Source: CF-118 sp035934385 | GTDB lineage: Bacteria > Chloroflexota > Dormibacteria > Dormibacterales > Dormibacteraceae | DNA: 38,837 nucleotides | Assembly: GCA_035934385.1 (NCBI GenBank) | Contig: DASYXY010000051.1 | Span: 1-38,837, forward strand | Direction of reading: 5' to 3' | Shown here: positions 14,375-22,309 of the stretch, one piece after another | Position numbering within the stretch: the first letter of the stretch is position 1 | How the letters are laid out: each line of letters starts with the position of its first letter | The notes under the pieces: model-generated | The model's database searches: none | What the model was told of the DNA's origin: nothing | What the model saw: the letters and a program-made list of their open reading frames with translations, nothing else | Translations under genes and position numbers: made by a program

Positions 14375-15290
14375 GGGCGGCCTCCTTCGGCGACTCTCCG
14401 TCTGCTTCGTAGTAGCGAAGGAAGACGTCCTCGAGGCTCGGCTCGTAGCTGGTCAGCGAAACGACGGGGTGCTGCGCGGCGGCCTTGATCACCGCGTCGG
14501 CCGAACCCTGCATCGCCAGTTTGATGCCGACGCCGCTGTCCAGGAGCTCCGCCTTGGTGACGCCGTCGAGCCCGGCGAACGCTTCCACCGCCACCGGGTG
14601 CGCGAAAACGATCGTGATCTCGAAGCGCTTGATGTCGGTGAGCTCGTGGACTCCGCCGACCTTGACCAGCCGGCCTTCGCGGATGATGCCCACCCGCGTG
14701 CATGTCTTCTCCACCTCGCTGAGCACGTGAGACGAGAGAAACACTGTGCGACCTTCGCCGCGCGCTTCGTCGACCATGGAGTCGAACTCTTGCTGGTTGA
14801 GCGGATCGAGACCGCTGGTCGGCTCGTCCAGAACGAGCACCTTCGGCCGGTGCTGAAAGGCCTGAATGAGGACCACCTTCCGCTTGTTGCCGGTCGAGTA
14901 CTGGCGGAACTTGCGGCTGGTGTCCAGCTGGAAGCGTTCGATGAGTTTCTTCTGATATGCGCGATCGACGCCGCCCCGAAGGTTGGCGAAGTACTCGAGG
15001 ATCTGGCCGCCGGTCAGGCTGGGATCCAGGGACGGCTCGCCGGGCACGTAACCGATCTGCTTCTTGATCGCAACCGAGTCCTTCCAGCAGTCGAGCCCCG
15101 CGATCCTCGCCGCACCCGAGTCGGCGCGGAGCAGCGCCATGAGCACGCGAATCGTGGTCGTCTTGCCGGCGCCATTGGGTCCAAGGAACCCGAAGACCTC
15201 GCCCTCACCGACGTCGAAGGTCACGTCGATGATGCCCCGCTTGGAGCCGTAGCTCTTGGTCAGTTTCGAAACTTCGATGATCGATTTCAT
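14364..15290 (-). CDS. ABC transporter ATP-binding protein
   Basis: A 308-residue ATPase: Walker A 'GPNGAGKTTT', Q-loop 'QIGYVPGEPSL', signature 'YSTGNKRKVVLIQAF' (a variant of LSGGQ), Walker B 'VLVLDEPTSGLDPLNQ', and H-loop 'VFLSSHVLSE'. The C-terminal 90 residues are the extra domain typical of antibiotic exporters and end with 'SLEDVFLRYYE'. ATG 15290 follows AGGAGG. The frame is open upstream through the TetR gene, which is a shadow. The gene lies 11 bases after the TetR stop and overlaps the permease. Confidence 0.93.
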   Translation of the reverse strand: MKSIIEVSKLTKSYGSKRGIIDVTFDVGEGEVFGFLGPNGAGKTTTIRVLMALLRADSGAARIAGLDCWKDSVAIKKQIGYVPGEPSLDPSLTGGQILEYFANLRGGVDRAYQKKLIERFQLDTSRKFRQYSTGNKRKVVLIQAFQHRPKVLVLDEPTSGLDPLNQQEFDSMVDEARGEGRTVFLSSHVLSEVEKTCTRVGIIREGRLVKVGGVHELTDIKRFEITIVFAHPVAVEAFAGLDGVTKAELLDSGVGIKLAMQGSADAVIKAAAQHPVVSLTSYEPSLEDVFLRYYEADGESPKEAARVV

Positions 15291-15301
15291 TCGATGCCCT
15301 C

Positions 15302-15985
15302 CTACCCGAACCACTCCTGGAGTGTTCGGTCGTCGACGATGGGGATTGACTCGGCTTTGGCGCCGAGGATTCGCTCGAATGCGCGCGCGAGGCTGCGCAT
15401 CGTCTGCGCTGCCTCTACGTACGAGATCGTGTTCGCCTGGCGCGCCAGGAACAGGTCGGTTGCGCTGTCCTGAAACCCCAAGATGAGCGACATCAGGATC
15501 CAGGCCGTCTCTGAGGGAGAGTCGACGCTGAAGACTTCCTCGGCGACACCCTGCCTGACGATGCGCGCGAGTATCGGCGCGATCCTGTCCTGCATGGTGC
15601 GTCGGAGCCTGTCGCGCACCACCGCCATGTCGTCTGATTTCCATACATTTATGAACTCGAGCATCAGCGCCTTGCGGTCGGTCTTGAACTGGGCGATGCC
15701 GCCAAAGAACCCTTCGAGCTTTGGGATGGCAGCCAGCCCCGGATCGTCGACTATCGGTGCGACCAGGCCCAACGCCTGGTCGGCGATCCGGTCGACCATC
15801 GCGACCAGGAGCTCCTGCTTGGAATCGAAGTAGTGGTAAAACGCGCCTCGCGAGGCGTCGAGCTCGTCGAGGAGGTCCTGGATGGTCATCTGCTCGTAGC
15901 CCTTGCTCTGCATCAGGCGAAGCCCGGCGTCGACGAACGCCTCCCGCCTGACCGTATGGCGTTTCAGGTCCAGCGTCCTGGCCAT
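15302..15985 (-). CDS. TetR-family regulator of the ABC exporter operon
   Basis: A 227-residue TetR protein. The HTH is 'MTIQDLLDELDASRGAFYHYFDSKQELLVAMVD', preceded by a basic N-terminus (TLDLKRHTVRREAF). The C-terminal ligand domain is helical with 'FKTDRKALMLEFINVWKSDD'. It is the first gene of the TetR-ATPase-permease operon. The promoter just upstream has a perfect palindrome between -35 and -10, giving a likely autorepression site. The start ATG lies 6 bases after a perfect TATAAT, so the mRNA is probably leaderless. Confidence 0.92.
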   Translation of the reverse strand: MARTLDLKRHTVRREAFVDAGLRLMQSKGYEQMTIQDLLDELDASRGAFYHYFDSKQELLVAMVDRIADQALGLVAPIVDDPGLAAIPKLEGFFGGIAQFKTDRKALMLEFINVWKSDDMAVVRDRLRRTMQDRIAPILARIVRQGVAEEVFSVDSPSETAWILMSLILGFQDSATDLFLARQANTISYVEAAQTMRSLARAFERILGAKAESIPIVDDRTLQEWFG

Positions 15986-15991
15986 GCCGCC

Positions 15992-15997
15992 ATTATA
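15992..15997 (-). promoter_or_regulatory. Consensus -10 of the leaderless TetR-ABC promoter
   Basis: A perfect TATAAT on the minus strand lies 6 bases before the ATG of the TetR gene; no ribosome binding site is present. TAATAG at 16015-16020 is the only -35 candidate at 17 bp and is weak, which suits a promoter controlled by the repressor site between them. Confidence 0.72.
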
Positions 15998-16000
15998 ACC

Positions 16001-16015
16001 GACCGACAGTCGGTC
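16001..16015. promoter_or_regulatory. Operator of the TetR-ABC operon
   Basis: GACCGAC-A-GTCGGTC is a perfect 7-bp inverted repeat with a one-base centre. It sits immediately upstream of the TATAAT box, in the spacer, a classic position for a TetR repressor. It differs from the TCAATCA operator of the second TetR. Confidence 0.75.
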
Positions 16016-16032
16016 TATTAATCCGGTGGAGC

Positions 16033-16653
16033 TCAGCGCCTGGTCATGAGGTAAGTGGCGAAGCCCGGCGGAAAAGTGCTCCAGTCGAGGCCGCCAGCCA
16101 GCTTCTCCATGTCAAAGCCGCCACCGAACCTGAGCTCGACCTCGCCCGGCGCCATCGCCATCGCCATCGGAAACGCGCGCTCCCACCAGCGGAGCCTCCA
16201 CTCGAAGCACCAGAGCAGGAACTGCCCGCCGACACGGGCCAGTGGCGTGACCTGCTCCACGTAGCGGTCCCGATCCCGGCCGCCGAGGTCGTCGAGGACT
16301 CCGTAGTCGACCAGGACATCGAACTGGCCGGTTAGATGCGTGAGGTGGGTCAAATCGTCCTGCACCCACTTGACGCGCGCGTTGTGTGCCTTGGCCAAAA
16401 GCTCGGCTTTCTCGAGTGCGGAGGCCGCGAAGTCCACGCCTGTGACCTCGAAGCCGTGCTCAGCGAGATAGACCGCGTTGGCCCCGCTGCCGCAGCCGAG
16501 GTCGACGGCTCGGCCCGGCTTGAGCCTGCCCGACTCGACGAGCTGCATTAGTTCGCTGCGAGGGCCGCCCTCCCACGGCATGGTGAAGTGGCGATAGCCG
16601 AGTTCGTAGAAGAGCTTCACTGACCAGGACGTAGTCTGAGCGACCGCCGGCAT
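16033..16653 (-). CDS. Class I SAM-dependent methyltransferase
   Basis: A 206-residue methyltransferase of the small TehB/thiopurine-like type: 'YRHFTMPWEGGPRSEL', motif I 'AVDLGCGSGANAVYLAEHGFEVTGVDFAASALEKAE', post-motif 'VKWVQDDLT' and 'FDVLVDYGVLDDL'. ATG 16653 gives the standard start; the frame is open further but crosses into the divergent gene. The 36-base gap to the divergent methyltransferase must hold both promoters. The substrate is unknown; a detoxification or small-molecule acceptor is possible given the nearby exporter. Confidence 0.85.
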   Translation of the reverse strand: MPAVAQTTSWSVKLFYELGYRHFTMPWEGGPRSELMQLVESGRLKPGRAVDLGCGSGANAVYLAEHGFEVTGVDFAASALEKAELLAKAHNARVKWVQDDLTHLTHLTGQFDVLVDYGVLDDLGGRDRDRYVEQVTPLARVGGQFLLWCFEWRLRWWERAFPMAMAMAPGEVELRFGGGFDMEKLAGGLDWSTFPPGFATYLMTRR

Positions 16654-16689
16654 TGGCAGCCGGCAGGCGCATAATCCCCGCCACCGACG

Positions 16690-17421
16690 ATGGCCCGCGG
16701 TCCCCTCCTGCCCTTCGACGTTCAGACCTCCTACCGAGAGCAGTACCGAGCGGCCCGACCAGGCTGGAGGTCGAGCGGCGAGCAGTTCGACGACCTGGTG
16801 CGGAAGCACCTCACCGCCACAAGCCTGGTGCTGGACGTGGGCTGCGGCCGCACCGGGGGCATCGAGCGTTTCTGGCGCGACGCGCGCCTGGCAGTCGGCG
16901 TCGACCCGGACCACGGCTCGCTGGTCGCTCGAGGACAGGGGATGGCCGTGCTGCAGAGCGGCGGCGAGCATCTCCCATTTGCGGACTCATCGTTCGACAT
17001 GGCCGTGAGCGTCTGGGTGCTCGAGCATCTCGAGGCGCCCGGGAAGGTGTTCGCCGAGGTCGCGCGCGTGCTGAAGCCTGGCGGTCACTTCATCTTCCTC
17101 ACGCCGAACGCGCTCAATCCGCTGGTTATGGGCAACCGCGTCGGCCAGCTCGCCCCGAGGCTGCAGAAGCAGCTCGTCTCTAACGTTTACGGTCGCGATG
17201 GCGCCGACACGTTCGCCGTGAAGTACCGCGCCAACACGAGCTCACGCATCAGGGACATCGCCGCTTCGACCGGCTTCGATGTGGCCGAGCTGAAGGTGAT
17301 CGCCGACCCGACCTACGTCGCATTCAACGCGCTCCTGTTCAAAGCGGCGATGCTGAGCGACCGCATTCTGCCGGCCGGACTCGGCGTGCACATCCTTGGG
17401 GACCTGCAGAAGGCCCAGTAG
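16690..17421 (+). CDS. Class I SAM-dependent methyltransferase (UbiE/Coq5-like)
   Basis: A 243-residue protein with 'SLVLDVGCGRTGGIERF' (motif I), 'AVGVDPDHGSL', 'GEHLPFADSSFDMAVSVWVLEHLEAPGKVFAEVARVLKPGGHFIFLTPN' (motifs II-III). This is the Methyltransf_11 pattern, with extra C-terminal sequence. CATAAT at 16670-16675 may be its -10, giving a leader of about 7 nt. It lies 24 bases upstream of metH, so the two are probably one transcript. The acceptor is unknown. Confidence 0.87.
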   Translation: MARGPLLPFDVQTSYREQYRAARPGWRSSGEQFDDLVRKHLTATSLVLDVGCGRTGGIERFWRDARLAVGVDPDHGSLVARGQGMAVLQSGGEHLPFADSSFDMAVSVWVLEHLEAPGKVFAEVARVLKPGGHFIFLTPNALNPLVMGNRVGQLAPRLQKQLVSNVYGRDGADTFAVKYRANTSSRIRDIAASTGFDVAELKVIADPTYVAFNALLFKAAMLSDRILPAGLGVHILGDLQKAQ

Positions 17422-17445
17422 CACCCCGGTACTCTTAAGGGTCCA

Positions 17446-20400
17446 TTGCCAGCCACGAATTCGGTTCGAGACCGGTTGGACGATCTTTTCCGCCAGCGCA
17501 TCGTCATCTTCGACGGGTCCGTCGGCGTGCTCATTCAGCGTAAGGGCCTCACCGAAGAGGAATTCCGCGGCCAGCGCTTCAAGGATCATCCACGGCCGCT
17601 GCGCAACAACCCCGACGTCTTGTGCCTGACACGACCGGACTTCGTCGCTCAGGTCCATCGCGACTACCTCGAGGCCGGCGCCGACCTCATCACCACCAAC
17701 ACCTTCACAGCGACTCCAATCTCGCAGGCTGACTACGGGCTCGAGCGCTACGTCTATGAGATGAACCGGCGCGGGGCCGAGATCGCGCGCGCGGAGACCG
17801 ACCGGTTTGAGAACCGGTTCGTCGCAGGTTCGCTCGGCCCCACGAACGTCACGCTGTCGTTGTCGCCCAAGGTCGACGATCCGTCTTTCCGCGAGATCAC
17901 CTTCGACGAGCTCCGCGACGGATACGCGGAGGCGGTGCGCGGCTTGCGCGACGGCGGCGCGGACTTCCTGCTGATCGAGACCGTCTTCGACACGCTCAAC
18001 AGCAAAGCGGCCATCGCCGCGGCGAGGCAGGCGGCGCCCGAGCTGCCCATCTTCATCTCGGTCACGATCGTCGACCGAGCAGGCCGCAACCTGTCAGGCC
18101 AGACCGTCGAGGCGTTCTGGACCTCGGTCGAGCACGCCCAACCCTTCGCCGCCGGCGTGAACTGCTCGCTCGGCGCGACCGAGATGCGCCCGTACATCGC
18201 CGACATGTCACGCGTCGCGCCGGTTTACGTCTACTGCTATCCGAACGCCGGGCTGCCCAACGCGATGGGCGGTTACGACGAGAAGCCGCCCACGACGAGC
18301 CGCCTGCTGCGCGAGTTCGCAGAGAGCGGCTTCCTCAACGCCGCCGGTGGCTGCTGCGGCACCACTCCCGAGCACATCAGGCAGATCAAGGCGGTTATGG
18401 ACGGCATCGCGCCGCGCGAGCTGCCGGCGCCTGCTCCCCACACGCGCTTCAGCGGTCTTGAGCCGTTCGAGATCACGCCGGACAGCGGGTTTGTGACCAT
18501 CGGCGAGCGCACCAACATCACGGGCTCCCAGCGATTTCGCCGGCTGATCGAGTCGGGCGATTTCAGCGGCGCCGTGCAGGTCGCGCTCGACCAGGTGCGT
18601 GGCGGCGCCAACCTGCTCGACGTGAACATGGACGCCGACCTCCTCGACTCGGAGGCGGCGATGGTCAGGTTCTTGAACCTCATCGCCACCGAGCCGGAGA
18701 TCGCTCGCATCCCGATCATGGTCGACTCCTCGAAATGGTCGGTTCTCGAGGCGGGCCTGAAGTGCCTTCAGGGTAGGGGCGTCTGCAACTCCATCAGCCT
18801 GAAGGAGGGCGAGGAGTCGTTCCTCGACAAGGCGCGCAAGGTGCGCGAGTACGGAGCCGCCGCCGTGGTGATGGCCTTCGACGAGACGGGCCAGGCTGAC
18901 ACTGTCGAGCGAAAGGTCGACATCAGCGTGCGGGCCTTCAAGCTGCTGACCGAGAAGGCCGGCTACCGCCCCGAGGACATCATCTTCGACCCGAACATCC
19001 TGGCCATCGCGACCGGCATGGAGGAGCACGCCGGCTATGCGAAAGCCTTCATCGAGGCCACGCGACAGATCAAGCGGCGCTGCCCAGGCGTGCGAATTTC
19101 GGGCGGCGTGTCGAACCTCTCGTTCTCGTTCCGCGGAAACGACCGCGTGCGCGAGGCCATCCACTCCGCGTTTCTGTACCACGCGATTCGCGCAGGGCTT
19201 GACATGGCGATCGTCAACGCCGGCCAGCTGGCTGTCTATCAAGACATTCCAAAGGACCTGCTCGAACTGGTCGAGGACATCATCTTCGACCGCAGGCCGG
19301 ACGCGACGGAGCGGCTGATTGAGTTCGCGAAGACGGTCTCCGGCGAGGGCACGAAGCGCGAGGTCGACCTGACCTGGCGCGAAGGGACGGTGGAGGAGCG
19401 CCTCGCGTTCGCAGTGCTGCACGGAGAGGTCGCCTACATAGAAGCCGACGCTGAAGAAGCTCGAGTGAAGCTCGGCAAGCCGCTGAAGGTTATCGAGGGC
19501 CCGCTCATGGACGGCATGAGGGTCGTTGGCGACCTGTTTGGCGCCGGCAAGATGTTCCTGCCCCAGGTGGTGAAGAGCGCCCGCGCCATGAAGCGCGCGG
19601 TCGCCTATCTCGAGCCGTTCATGCTCGCGGAGAAAGAGGAGACCGGCGTCCAGACGGCACGCGGGAAGCTGGTCCTCGCCACCGTTAAGGGCGATGTGCA
19701 CGACATCGGCAAGACGATCGTGGGAGTCGTGCTGGGCTGCAACAACTACGAGGTCGTCGACCTCGGCGTGATGGTCCCGGCGGACCGCATCCTTGACACT
19801 GCGGTCGAGATCGGCGCCAGCGCTGTGGGGCTGTCGGGCCTCATCACTCCGTCCCTGGACGAGATGGTCGAGGTGGCGAAGGAGATGACGAGGCGCGGGT
19901 TCACGCTCCCGCTGCTCATCGGCGGGGCCACGACCTCCAAGCAGCACACCGCAGTGCGCATCGCGCCTGCCTACAGCGGCTCGACTGTGCATGTGCTCGA
20001 CGCATCACGTGTGATCGGCGTGGTCTCGGACTTGCTCGACGAAGGCAGGCGCCCCGGGTTCGACCGCGACAACCGCGCCCTGCAGGAGAAGCTGCGCGCT
20101 CAACACACGGCGTCGCGGCGCGAGCTGCTCTCGCTCGAGGCCGCGAGGGAGGGCCGGTGGCGTGTCGATTTCGATGACCTGCCGAAGCCACCCTTCACGG
20201 GCGTGCGCACCATCGAGCCTGACCTCAAGACTCTGCGCGAGTACATCGACTGGACCTTCTTTTTCCATGCGTGGGAGCTGAAGGGCAAGTACCCGGCCAT
20301 CCTCGACAGCCCTTCTCACGGCGCCGCCGCGCGCGAGCTGTTCGGTCATGCCCAGGAGCTGATGGACGAGATCGAGTCGCATGACTTGCTGCGCGCGCGT

Positions 20401-21054
20401 GGTGTTTACGGTTTCTGGCCGGCCCGGGCCGACGGCGACGACGTCGTGCTCGACAACGGCGTGCGCTTCCCCATGCTGCGCCAGCAGGTCGACCACGGCG
20501 ACGACAAGCCATATCTGTCGCTGGCGGACTTCGTCGCACCGGCCGCTGACCACCTCGGCGCGTTCGCGGTGACCGCCGGGCTCGGCGTCGATGAGCTGGC
20601 CGCGAGGTTTTCGGCGGAGCACGACGACTATCGCGCGATCATGGCCAAGGCATTGGCGGACCGGCTGGCCGAGGCGTTCGCCGAGTACCTGCACGAGAAG
20701 GTGAGGCGCGACTGGTACGAGGCCGGACCGGCGATGTCGAACGAGGATCTCATTCGCGAGCGGTATCGCGGCATCAGGCCGGCGTTCGGCTATCCCGCGT
20801 GCCCCGATCACACCGAGAAGCGCACCCTCTTCGACCTCCTGGGCGCGCGGTCGATCGGCATGGAGCTGACCGAGACGTGCGCGATGACGCCGACCGCGGC
20901 CGTGGCCGGCCTGTACTTCGCGCATCCGCAGTCGCGGTACTTCATGGTCGGCAAGATCGGCCGCGACCAGGTGGCCGACTACGCCCGCCGCAAGGGTATG
21001 ACGGTCGCCGAGGCCGAGCGTTGGCTCCGCCCCAACCTGAGCTACGACTCGTAA
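17446..21054 (+). CDS. metH: Cobalamin-dependent methionine synthase
   Basis: A 1202-residue full-length MetH starting at TTG after AAGGG. Domain order is complete. Residues 1-330 form the homocysteine barrel with the zinc cysteines C240 ('GVNCSLGATEM') and C303/C304 ('GGCCGTTPEHI'). Residues 345-620 form the pterin domain ('TNITGSQRF', 'DVNMDADLLDSE'). Residues 640-870 form the B12 domain with axial H752 in 'GDVHDIGKTIV', plus 'GLSGLITPSLDEM' and 'IGGATTSKQHTAVRIAP'. Residues 900-1202 form the SAM-dependent reactivation domain ('RPAFGYPACPDHTEK'). It transfers a methyl from 5-methyl-THF to homocysteine. Only 24 bases separate it from the upstream gene, so a cobalamin riboswitch directly in front is absent. 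Confidence 0.98.
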   Translation: MPATNSVRDRLDDLFRQRIVIFDGSVGVLIQRKGLTEEEFRGQRFKDHPRPLRNNPDVLCLTRPDFVAQVHRDYLEAGADLITTNTFTATPISQADYGLERYVYEMNRRGAEIARAETDRFENRFVAGSLGPTNVTLSLSPKVDDPSFREITFDELRDGYAEAVRGLRDGGADFLLIETVFDTLNSKAAIAAARQAAPELPIFISVTIVDRAGRNLSGQTVEAFWTSVEHAQPFAAGVNCSLGATEMRPYIADMSRVAPVYVYCYPNAGLPNAMGGYDEKPPTTSRLLREFAESGFLNAAGGCCGTTPEHIRQIKAVMDGIAPRELPAPAPHTRFSGLEPFEITPDSGFVTIGERTNITGSQRFRRLIESGDFSGAVQVALDQVRGGANLLDVNMDADLLDSEAAMVRFLNLIATEPEIARIPIMVDSSKWSVLEAGLKCLQGRGVCNSISLKEGEESFLDKARKVREYGAAAVVMAFDETGQADTVERKVDISVRAFKLLTEKAGYRPEDIIFDPNILAIATGMEEHAGYAKAFIEATRQIKRRCPGVRISGGVSNLSFSFRGNDRVREAIHSAFLYHAIRAGLDMAIVNAGQLAVYQDIPKDLLELVEDIIFDRRPDATERLIEFAKTVSGEGTKREVDLTWREGTVEERLAFAVLHGEVAYIEADAEEARVKLGKPLKVIEGPLMDGMRVVGDLFGAGKMFLPQVVKSARAMKRAVAYLEPFMLAEKEETGVQTARGKLVLATVKGDVHDIGKTIVGVVLGCNNYEVVDLGVMVPADRILDTAVEIGASAVGLSGLITPSLDEMVEVAKEMTRRGFTLPLLIGGATTSKQHTAVRIAPAYSGSTVHVLDASRVIGVVSDLLDEGRRPGFDRDNRALQEKLRAQHTASRRELLSLEAAREGRWRVDFDDLPKPPFTGVRTIEPDLKTLREYIDWTFFFHAWELKGKYPAILDSPSHGAAARELFGHAQELMDEIESHDLLRARGVYGFWPARADGDDVVLDNGVRFPMLRQQVDHGDDKPYLSLADFVAPAADHLGAFAVTAGLGVDELAARFSAEHDDYRAIMAKALADRLAEAFAEYLHEKVRRDWYEAGPAMSNEDLIRERYRGIRPAFGYPACPDHTEKRTLFDLLGARSIGMELTETCAMTPTAAVAGLYFAHPQSRYFMVGKIGRDQVADYARRKGMTVAEAERWLRPNLSYDS

Positions 21055-22199
21055 CCGGCCGGATCCTCGCGCTCGCTCTGGTGCTGGCGACCGCCGCGTG
21101 TGGCGGCTCGGCGGCCCACGCGTCGAAGCCATCGCCCTCGCCCTCGGCATCGCCGAGCGCAACCGTGACCGTGCTGCCGCCTTCGACACCGAGCGGGCCT
21201 GCCGATCTGCCGGTCACCCAGGTCGGGTTCACGTGCCGCCTGCCGGCCGTGGTCACGAGCGGCGGCGGCAACTCGGTGAGCTACCAGGGCGGCTTGCTCG
21301 GGTTTCCTGCGGCAACATTCGTGCCAGACGCAAACGGGGTGATCACCGCGGGGCTGTCGCCCCCGGAGGTATCGACCCAGGCGGGGCCGGTCCTGAGCGG
21401 CGTTCCCCAGGACGGCCCGACGTTCTACGACGCGGCCCTGCATCGGTGGGTCCCTGTCAGCTCGGTGCAGGCATCTCCCGACGGATCCTCCTACGCGTAC
21501 GTGGGCAACCCTGCAGGACTTAGGGTCACGTTCCACATCGTCGAGGTCGCGACCGCTACTGAGAAGACGTTCACTGTCGCTGTGCCCAACATTGGCACCG
21601 CGAACGGTGTGCAGGTCATGGACTACGACGGCAGCGGCGTGTTTTTCGCGGTGACGCAAGTCCAGGCCGATCCGGTGGGCGTCTGGCGACTGGACGCACG
21701 CGCGGGAAGCGTCACAGCGCTCGCACGCGTCGCCAACGTCATGGCTGTGCGAGCGGGCTACGCCTGGGCAGGAGTGTTGGACCCGCACGACCCCAACCCG
21801 CCGACCGGAACCGCGAGCGGGCCGCTCTTCAACAGCATCGTGCAGGTCAACCTGTCCAACGGCGCGCAGACGGCGTGGTACTACTCACCGGGTCGCAGCC
21901 AGACACTCCTCGGACTGGCGTCGAGCCGGATCGTGATCAACATCGCGGATGCCCCCGACTTTTCGCCGGTCGGCGGCGAGGTCCGGCTGCTCGATCATCC
22001 GTCCACCGGCGCCGAGGACAGCGGGCAGCTCTTGTCCGGCGGAGGCGTCGAGCTGATCGATCCGCAGGCCGACGGCGACCGCGTGTGGTTCGGAAGCGAT
22101 CGCGGCATCTACCTGTACACGCCTGACGGAGGCCTGCAGAAGGTATTTGCATTCGCCGGCTCGAGCGCGACCATCGCGCCGGCCGGCCCGTGCCGCTGA
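21021..22199 (+). CDS. Lipoprotein with beta-propeller-like repeats
   Basis: A 392-residue protein. The best start is TTG 21021, with GAGG in front; it lies inside the last codons of metH (34-base overlap). The N-terminus 'MAPPQPELRLVTGRILALALVLATAAC' is a lipoprotein signal, with lipidated Cys before 'GGSAAHA' and a Ser/Pro/Thr linker. The body has repeated strands ('YDAALHRWVPVSSVQASPDG', 'VFFAVTQVQADPVGVWRLDARAG', 'DGDRVWFGSDRGIYLYTPDGGLQKVF') resembling TolB/WD-type propellers. It is probably displayed outside the cell. A GTG at 21081 would cut the signal and is unlikely. No enzymatic motif is seen. Confidence 0.72.
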   Translation: MAPPQPELRLVTGRILALALVLATAACGGSAAHASKPSPSPSASPSATVTVLPPSTPSGPADLPVTQVGFTCRLPAVVTSGGGNSVSYQGGLLGFPAATFVPDANGVITAGLSPPEVSTQAGPVLSGVPQDGPTFYDAALHRWVPVSSVQASPDGSSYAYVGNPAGLRVTFHIVEVATATEKTFTVAVPNIGTANGVQVMDYDGSGVFFAVTQVQADPVGVWRLDARAGSVTALARVANVMAVRAGYAWAGVLDPHDPNPPTGTASGPLFNSIVQVNLSNGAQTAWYYSPGRSQTLLGLASSRIVINIADAPDFSPVGGEVRLLDHPSTGAEDSGQLLSGGGVELIDPQADGDRVWFGSDRGIYLYTPDGGLQKVFAFAGSSATIAPAGPCR

Positions 22200-22284
22200 C
22201 TTGCAGTGCAACCCCATCAGCGCATAAGCTCGAAGCGCAGGCTCTGGCCCGCGGGCATGCAGCGTGGAAGGGGGTTGGCGGGCG

Positions 22285-22300
22285 CCCTTTAGCCGAAGGG
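22285..22300 (+). promoter_or_regulatory. Hairpin over the ribosome binding site of the S53 protease
   Basis: CCCTT and AAGGG pair around TAGCCG; the second arm is part of the AAGGGGG Shine-Dalgarno used by TTG 22310. It could restrain translation. The stem is only 5 bp, so weak. Confidence 0.3.
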
Positions 22301-22309
22301 GGTGTTGCA

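Noticed and set aside
17422..17445. Cobalamin riboswitch before metH
   Set aside because: The gap is only 24 bases and too short, and no B12-box-like sequence is seen there.
18208..19992. A 594-codon open frame on the minus strand inside metH
   Set aside because: The plus frame is unmistakable MetH over the whole stretch; the antisense product is low-complexity and Arg/His/Leu-rich.
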